Shown piece by piece: positions 8,813 through 15,862 of a stretch of 64,000 nt of DNA (positions within the stretch are counted from its first letter, which is position 1; each line of letters starts with the position of its first letter). The stretch lies in NCBI RefSeq assembly GCF_002354895.1, contig NZ_CP023439.1, positions 4,960,001-5,024,000 of the forward strand, written 5' to 3'. The notes under the pieces are model-generated. The model saw only the letters and a program-made list of their open reading frames with translations. It did no database searches and was not told where the DNA came from. This stretch comes from Thauera sp. K11 (lineage in GTDB: Bacteria > Pseudomonadota > Gammaproteobacteria > Burkholderiales > Rhodocyclaceae). The position numbers and the translations under genes are program-made.

Positions 8813-9952
8813 TCAGCCTTCCGTCCGGCGGGCCTGGTCCGGCGCGCGCAAGGGCGCGCCCGGGGGCGCTGCCGCGGCGGGCGGAGCCGGCGGCGATGCC
8901 TGCGCCGATTCGCCGATCCATTCCCGCCACACCGCCATCAGCACCGCGAGGATCACCGGCCCGAGGAACAGGCCGACCAGGCCGAAAGCCGTCAGTCCGC
9001 CGAGCACGCCGAACATCACCAGCAGGAAGGGGATGCGCGTCGCATTGCTGATGACCAGCGGGCGCACCAGGTTGTCCACCCAGCTCACCACCAGCGTGCC
9101 CCACAGCAGCAGGCCGATGCCGGCGCGGGTGTCGCCGCTGACCAGCAGCCAGACGCCGATGGAGCCCCATGCGAACGGCGTGCCGAACGGGATCATGGCG
9201 ACCAGCGCGGTCACCGCCCCGAGCAGCACCGGGGCCGACAGGCCTGCCCACCAGTAGCCCAGCCCGGCGAAGAAGCCCTGCACCAGCGCGGTGGCGACCA
9301 GCCCCCAAATCACCGCCTTGGTCATTCCGCCCACCGCGGCCAGGTAGTCGTCCACCCGTGCGCCGAGGAAGCGGTGCAGCACCCGCTGCACCTGCCCCAG
9401 CACGAGTTCGCCGTCGCGGTACAGGAAGAACACGGTGATCAGCGCGAAGCCCAGCTTGGCGGCGTTGCGGCCGACGTCGCCGATGAGGACCACGAGGAGA
9501 TCCGCGCCCTGCCGCACCCATTCGGTGAGCCGCGCCTTGAAGGCTTCGACGTCGCCGGTCAGATCGTCCAACATGCCCTGCAGCAGGTCGCCCACCCACG
9601 GCAGGTCGCGGATAAACTCGGGCAGTGCCGGCGGCCCCTGCCGGATGTGCGACACCACCGTGCCGATCGCCAGGCTGATCTCGCCGCGCAGCAGCGCCGC
9701 CATCCATAGCGCCGGCAGCACGAAGGCCGCGCTCAGCAGCAGCGTCATGATGAGCGCGCTCAGGGTGGGAAGGCGCGGCAGCCGCGCGCGCAGGACCTGG
9801 TACAGCGGCCAGGTGGCGAAGGCGATGATGACCGCCCACGCCACCGGCACGATGAAGGGGTGCAGCACCGAATAGCTCAGGAGCAGCAGGCCGCCGAGCA
9901 GCAGGCCGACGATGATCCGGCTCGCGATTCTCTCGGCGACCTGGTCGAGCAT
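8813..9952 (-). CDS. AI-2E family transporter (PerM-like membrane protein)
   Basis: A 379-residue polytopic membrane protein of the AI-2E/PerM/YdiK family, with about eight hydrophobic segments. An N-terminal pair (15-60) and a long central soluble stretch (about 95-160) are followed by the conserved C-terminal block (IPFGTPFAWGSIGVWLL, WVDNLVRPLVI and FGLVGLFLGPVILAVLM). Family members export varied small molecules or ions; the cargo cannot be read from sequence. The start at 9952 has a GGAG site (GTTGGAGGAAGC) just upstream. A perfect 15-bp inverted repeat lies between this gene and the Tim44-like gene upstream on the same strand. The C-terminus is a disordered Ala/Pro tail. Confidence 0.9.
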   Translation of the reverse strand: MLDQVAERIASRIIVGLLLGGLLLLSYSVLHPFIVPVAWAVIIAFATWPLYQVLRARLPRLPTLSALIMTLLLSAAFVLPALWMAALLRGEISLAIGTVVSHIRQGPPALPEFIRDLPWVGDLLQGMLDDLTGDVEAFKARLTEWVRQGADLLVVLIGDVGRNAAKLGFALITVFFLYRDGELVLGQVQRVLHRFLGARVDDYLAAVGGMTKAVIWGLVATALVQGFFAGLGYWWAGLSAPVLLGAVTALVAMIPFGTPFAWGSIGVWLLVSGDTRAGIGLLLWGTLVVSWVDNLVRPLVISNATRIPFLLVMFGVLGGLTAFGLVGLFLGPVILAVLMAVWREWIGESAQASPPAPPAAAAPPGAPLRAPDQARRTEG

Positions 9953-9975
9953 GTCGTGCTTCCTCCAACTGGAAA

Positions 9976-10007
9976 GGGGAGGGGGCGCCGCCCGGCGCCC
10001 CCTCCCC
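9976..10007 (-). other. Perfect GC-rich inverted repeat between two minus-strand genes
   Basis: Arms of 15 bp (9976-9990 and 9993-10007, GGGGAGGGGGCGCCG and its complement) are separated by two bases. The RNA would form a very stable hairpin just upstream of the AI-2E gene's ribosome-binding site. No U-tract follows in the minus direction, so a classical Rho-independent terminator is not supported. An intercistronic processing or stabilising hairpin is one possibility. Confidence 0.7.
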
Positions 10008-10028
10008 GTACAGGAAAGGTCCCGCTCC

Positions 10029-10934
10029 TTACGCCTGCTGCATGCCGGCGAGCAGCCAGCCGCCGTTGCCGGCGCGCGGCTTGACCAGGTGCCAGATCTC
10101 GTCGATCTGCTCGGTCGGGCCGTCCCGGTCTTCGCGGAGGAGGCCACTGTAGCGGACGCTGACCACGTAGCGCGAGGCTTCCTCGGCCACCTCGAGCACC
10201 TCGGCGTCGATCTGCACGATGTCGGTCTGTTGCGATGCGTCGCCGCGCGCGAGGATGTTGGTCTTCAGTTCGGCGAACATCTCCGGCGTGGTGAATTCGC
10301 GCAGGTCGTCGAGGTTGCCCGCGTCGTTGGAGGCTTGCAGGCGGATGAAGTTCACCTTGGCCTGGCGCACGAAGGCTTCGGCATCGAAACCGGCCGGCAG
10401 GCCATGCGCCGCGGCGGGCTGGCCGGCGGCAGCGCCGGCGAAGGCGCCGTGACCGGGTTGCGGCATGGCCGCATCGCGGGCCTGCGGCGCCTGGCCGGCA
10501 TACTGCATGCCGCCTGTTCCTGCCATCGCCGGCTGCGGGCCGCCCGCGCGGCGCCGCATGATGAGGCCGACCACGACCAGCACCGCCATCACCAGCAGGC
10601 CGATCATCATCATCGAGGCGAGTTCCTCGCCGAATCCAAGGTGGGAGGCCAGCGCCGCAAGGCCCAGGCCCGCGGCCAGGCCGGCGATCGGCCCCATCCA
10701 CGAGCGCTTGGGCTGGGCCTGGGATGCGGCAGTCGCGGCGGCGGGCGAGCGCGTCGCCGCCGAGGCGGCGGGAGCCTGCGGGGGCGCGGCCGAGGGCGCG
10801 CGGTCGGGGGCGCTCATGCTTCTCTGCATGCCCGAAGAGGTGCCGCCGCCGAGGCGCTTGGCCGCTTCGGCGTCGGGTGCGGACAGCGTCAGGCCGAGCG
10901 CGAGCACGGCGGCCACCAGCGAGAACGTCTTCAT
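10029..10934 (-). CDS. Tim44-like domain membrane-anchored protein
   Basis: A 301-residue protein. It has an N-terminal signal-like segment (residues 1-24, FSLVAAVLALGLTLSAPDAEA), a low-complexity Ala/Ser/Pro linker, hydrophobic segments at about 80-97 and 105-125 (MMMIGLLVMAVLVVVGLIM) followed by RRR, then a soluble Tim44-like (NTF2-fold) domain at about 185-300 (FVRQAKVNFIRLQ to IWHLVKP). Bacterial members are of uncertain function at the inner membrane. A GGAG site precedes the ATG at 10934. The gene is followed by the AI-2E transporter gene and probably co-transcribed with it. Confidence 0.88.
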   Translation of the reverse strand: MKTFSLVAAVLALGLTLSAPDAEAAKRLGGGTSSGMQRSMSAPDRAPSAAPPQAPAASAATRSPAAATAASQAQPKRSWMGPIAGLAAGLGLAALASHLGFGEELASMMMIGLLVMAVLVVVGLIMRRRAGGPQPAMAGTGGMQYAGQAPQARDAAMPQPGHGAFAGAAAGQPAAAHGLPAGFDAEAFVRQAKVNFIRLQASNDAGNLDDLREFTTPEMFAELKTNILARGDASQQTDIVQIDAEVLEVAEEASRYVVSVRYSGLLREDRDGPTEQIDEIWHLVKPRAGNGGWLLAGMQQA

Positions 10935-11391
10935 GTGCAACTCCGTTGGGGAAGAGGCGAACGCGCCGAAGGATAGCCGCTGGATGATGAAAGAAAAATC
11001 AGATAAACCGAGAGTGATATTTCGGAAAATACGAAATGATGCCTGTCGAGCCAGCGACCCGGCCGTGCAACCGTGCCGGCTCTGCGGCCGCCGGGCGGGA
11101 TTTCGGCTGGGCGAGGGGTGCCTCGCAGGCGATCCGTGCCCTAACCTCGCGGGCGACATCGGGCGGGTGGACTATGACTGTGAATCATGGAGCCCATAAG
11201 ACATGGTGCATTGAGTCATATCGTGGGGATGTCTAATCTCTGCTCCGCCAGATCCATGCCTGCGCGCCGCGAGCGGCCGCAGGCATGGGGGCGCGGGGAG
11301 CGAACCGGTCTCCTGCGCCGACGGACTGCGGCGCACCGTGGCCAGGGTGCCGGGCGCCGCAACAACGACAACCACCAGAGGATGGAGATTC
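10935..11391. promoter_or_regulatory. Divergent intergenic region with operator-like inverted repeats
   Basis: This 457-bp stretch separates the minus-strand Tim44-like gene from the plus-strand monooxygenase gene, and no coding sequence is convincing in it. Bases 10980-11040 are AT-rich against the background and hold an inverted repeat ATTTCG-N7-CGAAAT (11019-11037), placed where the promoter of the Tim44-like gene would be expected. Further right, TATGACT (11173-11179) and AGTCATA (11214-11220) form a spaced inverted repeat. The rest shows nothing recognisable. Confidence 0.5.
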
Positions 11392-12606
11392 ATGAGCAAA
11401 GGAGACTGGAAGATCGCGGTCGTCGGCGCCGGCATCGGCGGCCTGACGCTGGCACTCGCCCTGCGCGAGCACGGCATCGAGGTCGATCTCTACGAACAGA
11501 CGGCCGAACTGAGGGAAGTGGGCGCGGCGGTCGCGCTGTCGGCGAACGCGACCCGGTTCTACGACCGCATCGGCCTGCGCGAGAGGTTCGACGAGGTGTG
11601 TTTCTCGATTTCGACCCTGATCTACCGCGACGGCCGCGACGGCAGGGTGATCGGCCGGCACGGCGGCGAGCCGACCTACGAGGGGCAGTTCGGCGCCTGC
11701 TACTGGGGCATCCACCGTGCCGACCTGCAGGCCATCCTGTCGCGGACCGTCGGCATGGATCGTATTCATCTCGACAAGCGGCTGCGCGACCTGAAGGACG
11801 ACGGCCGCGAGGTCGTGCTCGAATTCGAGGACGGCAGCTCCGCCCGGGCCGACCTGGTGATCGGCGCCGACGGCGCGCGCTCGCTGGTGCGGCGCTGGAT
11901 GCTCGGCTACGACGACGCGCTCTATTCCGGTTGCTCGGGTTTCCGCGGCATCGTCCCGCCGGAGATGCTCGACCTGCTGCCCGATCCCGACGCCATCCAG
12001 TTCTGGATCGGTCCGGGCGGCCATCTGCTGCACTACCCGATCGGCAGCGGCGACCACAACTTCCTGCTCGTCGAGCGCCATCCGTCGCCGTGGCCGGTGC
12101 GCGAGTGGGTGACCGGCGCCGAGCAGGGCGAGCAGTTGCGGCACTTCGCCAACTGGCACCCGGCGGTGGTGCAGATGATCACCGCCGTGCCGACCAGCAG
12201 CCGCTGGGCGCTGTTCCACCGTCCGCCGCTGGGGCGCTGGACGCGGGGCCGGGTCACGCTCCTGGGCGACGCGGCGCATGCGCTGGTGCCGCATCACGGC
12301 CAGGGTGCCAACCAGTCCATCGAGGATGCGGTGGTGCTCGCCGCCAGCCTGGGCGAATGCGGTCCCGACCGCTTCGGGCCGGCGCTGGAGAACTACGAAC
12401 GCCTGCGCCGCGGGCGCACGCGCAAGGTCCAGTTCGCGTCGATCTCCACCGCCGACGTGCTGCATCTGCCCGACGGCTCCGCCGCCGACCGGCGCAACGC
12501 GCGGCTCGGCCAGCGCGAGGAAATGCTGCACCACCTGGGCTGGATCCACGACTTCGACCCCGCCACGCGGACGCCGGACGAACGGCAGGGCGGAACCTGG
12601 CTCTGA
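11392..12606 (+). CDS. FAD-dependent aromatic monooxygenase (salicylate hydroxylase-like)
   Basis: A 404-residue class A flavoprotein monooxygenase. It has the N-terminal dinucleotide-binding GxGxxG (VVGAGIGGLTLALAL, residues 9-23), the central DG motif (VIGADGARSLVRR, about 158-170) and the C-terminal GD motif (TLLGDAAHALVPHHGQGANQ, about 287-306). These enzymes hydroxylate phenolic or N-heteroaromatic acids with NAD(P)H and O2. The closest types by motif are salicylate-, 3-hydroxybenzoate- and 6-hydroxynicotinate-hydroxylases, and the substrate cannot be settled here. The ATG at 11392 follows GAGGATGGAG. The gene stands alone, convergent with the cupin gene. Confidence 0.88.
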   Translation: MSKGDWKIAVVGAGIGGLTLALALREHGIEVDLYEQTAELREVGAAVALSANATRFYDRIGLRERFDEVCFSISTLIYRDGRDGRVIGRHGGEPTYEGQFGACYWGIHRADLQAILSRTVGMDRIHLDKRLRDLKDDGREVVLEFEDGSSARADLVIGADGARSLVRRWMLGYDDALYSGCSGFRGIVPPEMLDLLPDPDAIQFWIGPGGHLLHYPIGSGDHNFLLVERHPSPWPVREWVTGAEQGEQLRHFANWHPAVVQMITAVPTSSRWALFHRPPLGRWTRGRVTLLGDAAHALVPHHGQGANQSIEDAVVLAASLGECGPDRFGPALENYERLRRGRTRKVQFASISTADVLHLPDGSAADRRNARLGQREEMLHHLGWIHDFDPATRTPDERQGGTWL

Positions 12607-12610
12607 GCAT

Positions 12611-12634
12611 CCGGCCGGCATCGCTGCCGGCCGC
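12611..12634 (+). terminator. Possible stem-loop after the monooxygenase gene
   Basis: CGGCCGGCA and TGCCGGCCG pair around a TCGC loop a few bases after the stop codon. No T-run follows, so termination is only suggested by position between two convergent genes. Confidence 0.35.
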
Positions 12635-12728
12635 AGCGGGCTGCGGCCCGGGCCCGGAAGGATGGGCCGGTTCCGTCTTCTCCGGGTGGCGTTTGACAAG
12701 AGGCCGGGCGCTTCTCGCGCCGGCGCCG

Positions 12729-13139
12729 CTACGCGCGGCTGCCGGGGCTCGGGCCGGCGCCGCGGCGCTGCAGCGTGCCGGGCGCCGGGCCGAAGATGGC
12801 CAATAGCGTCAGGTCTTCCTGGATGTCGAAGAAGGAATGCTCCGTCGTGGCGCCGACGAACAGCACCATGCCAGGGCCGACCTCCTCGACCTGGTCGCCC
12901 AGATGCAGCCGCGCCTTTCCTTCCAGCACCAGATAGACCTCGTCTTCCAGGTGGGGCGCCTGCATGTCGCGGGCGCCCGCCGGGAGCCGGTAGATCGCAC
13001 AGGACATCGCGGCGCTGCGCAGGAACTCGTGGATGCGCGGCTCGCTGCCCTCGACGTGCTTCCTGAGGGAGTCGAGGTCGAAGACCTTCCAGGCGCTGGC
13101 GGGCTTGGCGGCGGTATCTCGTGAGGGCGACGAAGTCAT
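12729..13139 (-). CDS. Small cupin-domain protein
   Basis: A 136-residue single-domain cupin. The two cupin motifs are visible: motif 1 around residues 63-84 (HLEDEVYLVLEGKARLHLGD) and motif 2 around 90-105 (VLFVGATTEHSFFDI). Metal-ligand candidates are the two His and the Glu. The reaction is unknown. It starts 4 bp after the stop of the Fur-family gene, so the two form an operon. A role in iron or redox sensing alongside that regulator is inference from this coupling. Confidence 0.82.
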   Translation of the reverse strand: MTSSPSRDTAAKPASAWKVFDLDSLRKHVEGSEPRIHEFLRSAAMSCAIYRLPAGARDMQAPHLEDEVYLVLEGKARLHLGDQVEEVGPGMVLFVGATTEHSFFDIQEDLTLLAIFGPAPGTLQRRGAGPSPGSRA

Positions 13140-13143
13140 GGTG

Positions 13144-13560
13144 TCAGGATTTCCTGCTGCGCACGCGGACGATGACGTCGACTTCTTCCAGCTCCACGCC
13201 TTCGGGCAGTTTCGGCTGGCCGACGACCTTCAGGTCCTGCGGGTCGAGATCGGAGATTTCCCCCGTGTCGGCATCGAACAGGTGGAAATGGGGAGTGGGA
13301 GTCGAATCGAAGATCACGTGCTGGGGGGTGACCAACAGTTTTCGCACCAGTTTCTTCTCGGAAAAGAAGTTCAGCGTGTTGTACACCGTTGCCCGGGAGG
13401 TTTCCGGCGAGGCCGTGCGCACGCGCTCGAAGACCTGTTCCGCGGTGAGGTGGACAGGCCGGGAGAACATTATGCGCGCGATCTCGATCCGCGGCCGGGT
13501 GACCGCCACGCCGGCGTTGCGCAGGCACGCGACGGCATCGGCAAAGGAGTATGCGTTCAT
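13144..13560 (-). CDS. Fur-family transcriptional regulator (Irr/PerR-like)
   Basis: A 138-residue ferric-uptake-family repressor. The winged-helix domain spans about residues 5-85, with the recognition region SRATVYNTLNFFSEKKLVRK. The dimerisation part follows with the His-rich HFHLFDADTGEISDL. It has only one cysteine (VACLRN) and none of the paired CxxC of classical Fur/Zur, which fits the Irr-like branch. The ATG at 13560 is chosen because upstream in-frame sequence is unlike the family. It lies 111 bp downstream of the cytochrome c peroxidase gene on the same strand and is coupled to the cupin gene. Confidence 0.87.
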   Translation of the reverse strand: MNAYSFADAVACLRNAGVAVTRPRIEIARIMFSRPVHLTAEQVFERVRTASPETSRATVYNTLNFFSEKKLVRKLLVTPQHVIFDSTPTPHFHLFDADTGEISDLDPQDLKVVGQPKLPEGVELEEVDVIVRVRSRKS

Positions 13561-13671
13561 CTCTGTCGGCAGGGTGGTTCGTTTCGTTCGTGATGATGGG
13601 CTGTTCCGCCCATTTTGTGTATCGCGCAAGGCGCGCGCCCTGCCCGCGGCGGGCAAGGCACGCGGTTGCGG

Positions 13672-14670
13672 TCAGTTGAAGGGCTTGGGACGCGGCGTCG
13701 CGTCCGAGGACGGCGGCAGGATCGGCAGCGTGAATTTCGGCTGCTCGCCGGTCAGCGTCTTCAGGAAGGCGACGATCCTGGCGTTCTCGTCCTTCGTGAA
13801 TTTCTTGCCCAGTTGCAGGCGGCCCATGGTGTCGACGGCCTCGGTCAGCGTGTTGGCGGCGCCGTCGTGGAAGTACGGATAGGTCATTTCCACGTTGCGC
13901 AGCGTCGGCACCTTGAAGTTGAAGCGGTCGGCGTCCTTGCCCGTCACCGCCGAGCGGCCTTCGGCCGGGCTGCTGGCCTTGTACGGCTCGACCAGGCCCA
14001 TCTTCTGGAATGAGTTGCCGCCCACCGCTTCGCCGTTGTGGCACGCCACGCAGCCGCTGTTCTTGAACAGGTTGTAGCCCTCAAGCTCCGCCGGCGTCAG
14101 CGCGTCGTCCTTGCCCAGCAGCCACTGGTCGAAGCGCGAATTGGGCGTCACCAGCGTCTTCTCGAACTCGGCGATGGCCAGCGTCACCTGGTCGATGTCG
14201 ATCTTGTCCTTGCCGAAGACCTGCTTGAATTCACGCACGTAGGCCGGGATCGATTCGAGCACGTCCAGCGCCAGCGTATGGGTGAAGGCCATCTCGCCCG
14301 GGTTGGCGATCGGGCCGCCGGCCTGCGCCTTCAGGTCGGCCGCGCGGCCGTCCCAGAACTGCGCCACGTTCAGGCTGGAGTTGAGCACCGTGGGGGCGTT
14401 GATCGGGCCCTGCTGCCACTTGTCGCCGATCGAGGTCGGGATGTTGTCGGTGCCGCCCATCGACAGGTTGTGACAGGAGTTACAGGAGATGAAGCCCGAC
14501 TTCGACAGGCGCGGATCGAAGTACAGCTTCTTGCCCAGTTCCACCATCCCGAGGTTGACCTGCACCGGCGGACGGATCGGCGTGATCGGCTCGTCGCGCG
14601 TCGCCGCCGCCCATGCAGTGCCCGCAATCACTGCCGAGACGGCAATGCCCACCATCTTCATTCGCATCAT
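13672..14670 (-). CDS. Di-haem cytochrome c peroxidase
   Basis: A 332-residue periplasmic peroxidase that reduces H2O2 with electrons from cytochrome c. Residues 1-22 form a signal peptide (VSAVIAGTAWAAA). Two haem-binding motifs, CNSCH (about 63-67) and CVACH (about 210-214), define the two domains. The interdomain Trp (AQFWDGRA), the active-site Glu (NPGEMAF) and the Met ligand of the high-potential haem (DTMGRLQLG) are present. The position of the distal His of the low-potential haem (His71 in the Pseudomonas enzyme) reads Asp, in SIGDKWQQGP. A GGGGAGCAGG site lies before the ATG. It shares the strand with a downstream Fur-type regulator. Confidence 0.94.
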   Translation of the reverse strand: MMRMKMVGIAVSAVIAGTAWAAATRDEPITPIRPPVQVNLGMVELGKKLYFDPRLSKSGFISCNSCHNLSMGGTDNIPTSIGDKWQQGPINAPTVLNSSLNVAQFWDGRAADLKAQAGGPIANPGEMAFTHTLALDVLESIPAYVREFKQVFGKDKIDIDQVTLAIAEFEKTLVTPNSRFDQWLLGKDDALTPAELEGYNLFKNSGCVACHNGEAVGGNSFQKMGLVEPYKASSPAEGRSAVTGKDADRFNFKVPTLRNVEMTYPYFHDGAANTLTEAVDTMGRLQLGKKFTKDENARIVAFLKTLTGEQPKFTLPILPPSSDATPRPKPFN

Positions 14671-14956
14671 TTCCTGCTCCCCTTTCTCGCGATGAAAAAC
14701 CTGACGGGCCGGTTCGCGACTTCCACTTCCTTCGGGCGCGCCGGCCGGATCTAGACGCTGTCTAAAAGTTTCAGGAATTAGAGTCCGGCTGGCCGCGGCG
14801 GGTGTTGACGCCGGTCAAACATTCCGCCTTTGCAACTACCCTTGCCGCGCGGGGCCGGCGGACGGTCGTGTCCGGCATGGCGCGATTCCGTCCGGGTCCG
14901 CAGCGCGTGCCGAAATGGCCGACAATGGGCAAATCTCGATTGCGTGGATGGCAACA
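14671..14956. promoter_or_regulatory. Divergent promoter region, peroxidase / LysR, with palindrome
   Basis: This 286-bp region drives the peroxidase gene (minus) and the LysR gene (plus). It contains the palindrome TAGAC-GCT-GTCTA (14752-14764), flanked on the right by AAAAG. Read on the minus strand this gives TTTTAGAC-AGC-GTCTAG. The form is reminiscent of Fur/Irr-type operators, and the Fur-family gene lies one gene away. No definite -35/-10 pair could be fixed. Confidence 0.45.
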
Positions 14957-15847
14957 ATGAACCGACTCGACGCCATGGGCCTGTTCGTCCGCGTGGCCGA
15001 CCTGGGAAGCTTCGCCGCCGTTGCAAGCCAGCTCGGCGTCGCCCGCTCGGTGGTCACGCGCCACATCGCGGCGCTGGAGGAGCACCTGGGCGTCAAGCTG
15101 ATCGTGCGCACGACGCGGCGGCTGACGCTGACCACCGCGGGCGCGGGCTATCTGGAAAAGTGCCGGACGATCCTCGACCTCGTCGAGGCGGCCGAGGCCG
15201 ATGTGATGGAGGAGCGGCTCACGCCGCGCGGCAACCTGCGCATGGGCCTGCCGCTCAGCTTCGGCCTCAAGCGGATCATGCCGCTGCTGCCCGAATTCCA
15301 GAAGACCTGCCCCGAGATCAACCTGGCCCTGGACTTCACCGACCGGCACATCAACCTGATCGACGAGGGCGTGGACCTGTCGATCCGGGTCACCGCCCGG
15401 CTCGACCCCGGCGACGTGGCGCGCAAGATCGGAGACTGCCGCCTGCTCGCCGTCGCCTCGCCCGACTACCTGTCGCGGCACGGCCGTCCGCGGCACCCCT
15501 CCGAACTGGCAGCCCATCGTTGCCTGGGATACTCCGCCAAGGCGAACAACCGGCCGTGGCTGTTCACCGTCGACGGCCAGCCGCAGAGCGTCTACCTGCC
15601 GTTCCGCCTGCAGGCCAACAACGGCGACGCGCTCGCCCTGGCGGCGGCGCAGGGACTGGGCATCACCATGCAGCCGGATTTCATCGCCGCCGACTACCTC
15701 GCCAGCGGTGCGGTGGAGACGCTGCTCGAGGACTTCGAGCCGCCGCCGCTCGGCATCTACGCGCTGTTGCCGAGCAACCACTACCTGCCGGGCCGGGTTC
15801 GCGTGCTGATCGACTTCCTGGCCGCGAGGCTGTCGGGCCGGCCGTGA
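14957..15847 (+). CDS. LysR-family transcriptional regulator
   Basis: A 296-residue LysR regulator. The winged helix-turn-helix occupies residues 1-60 (FVRVADLGSFAAVASQLGVA and HIAALEEHLGVKLIVRTTRR), and the type-2 periplasmic-binding-like effector domain runs from about 90 to the end. The start MNRLDAMGLFV is the normal LysR beginning; an earlier in-frame start at 14915 would add 14 unlikely residues. It is transcribed away from the peroxidase gene and toward the ThDP enzyme gene. The target is not evident from position alone. Confidence 0.92.
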   Translation: MNRLDAMGLFVRVADLGSFAAVASQLGVARSVVTRHIAALEEHLGVKLIVRTTRRLTLTTAGAGYLEKCRTILDLVEAAEADVMEERLTPRGNLRMGLPLSFGLKRIMPLLPEFQKTCPEINLALDFTDRHINLIDEGVDLSIRVTARLDPGDVARKIGDCRLLAVASPDYLSRHGRPRHPSELAAHRCLGYSAKANNRPWLFTVDGQPQSVYLPFRLQANNGDALALAAAQGLGITMQPDFIAADYLASGAVETLLEDFEPPPLGIYALLPSNHYLPGRVRVLIDFLAARLSGRP

Positions 15848-15862
15848 GCCGGGCGTTTCCGG

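Noticed and set aside
9976..10007. Hairpin considered as a Rho-independent terminator
   Set aside because: There is no T-run on either strand after the stem, and the downstream gene's ribosome-binding site follows at once.
12611..12634. Strong terminator between the monooxygenase and cupin genes
   Set aside because: The stem is clear but no T-run follows, so it is listed only as a possible stem-loop with low confidence.
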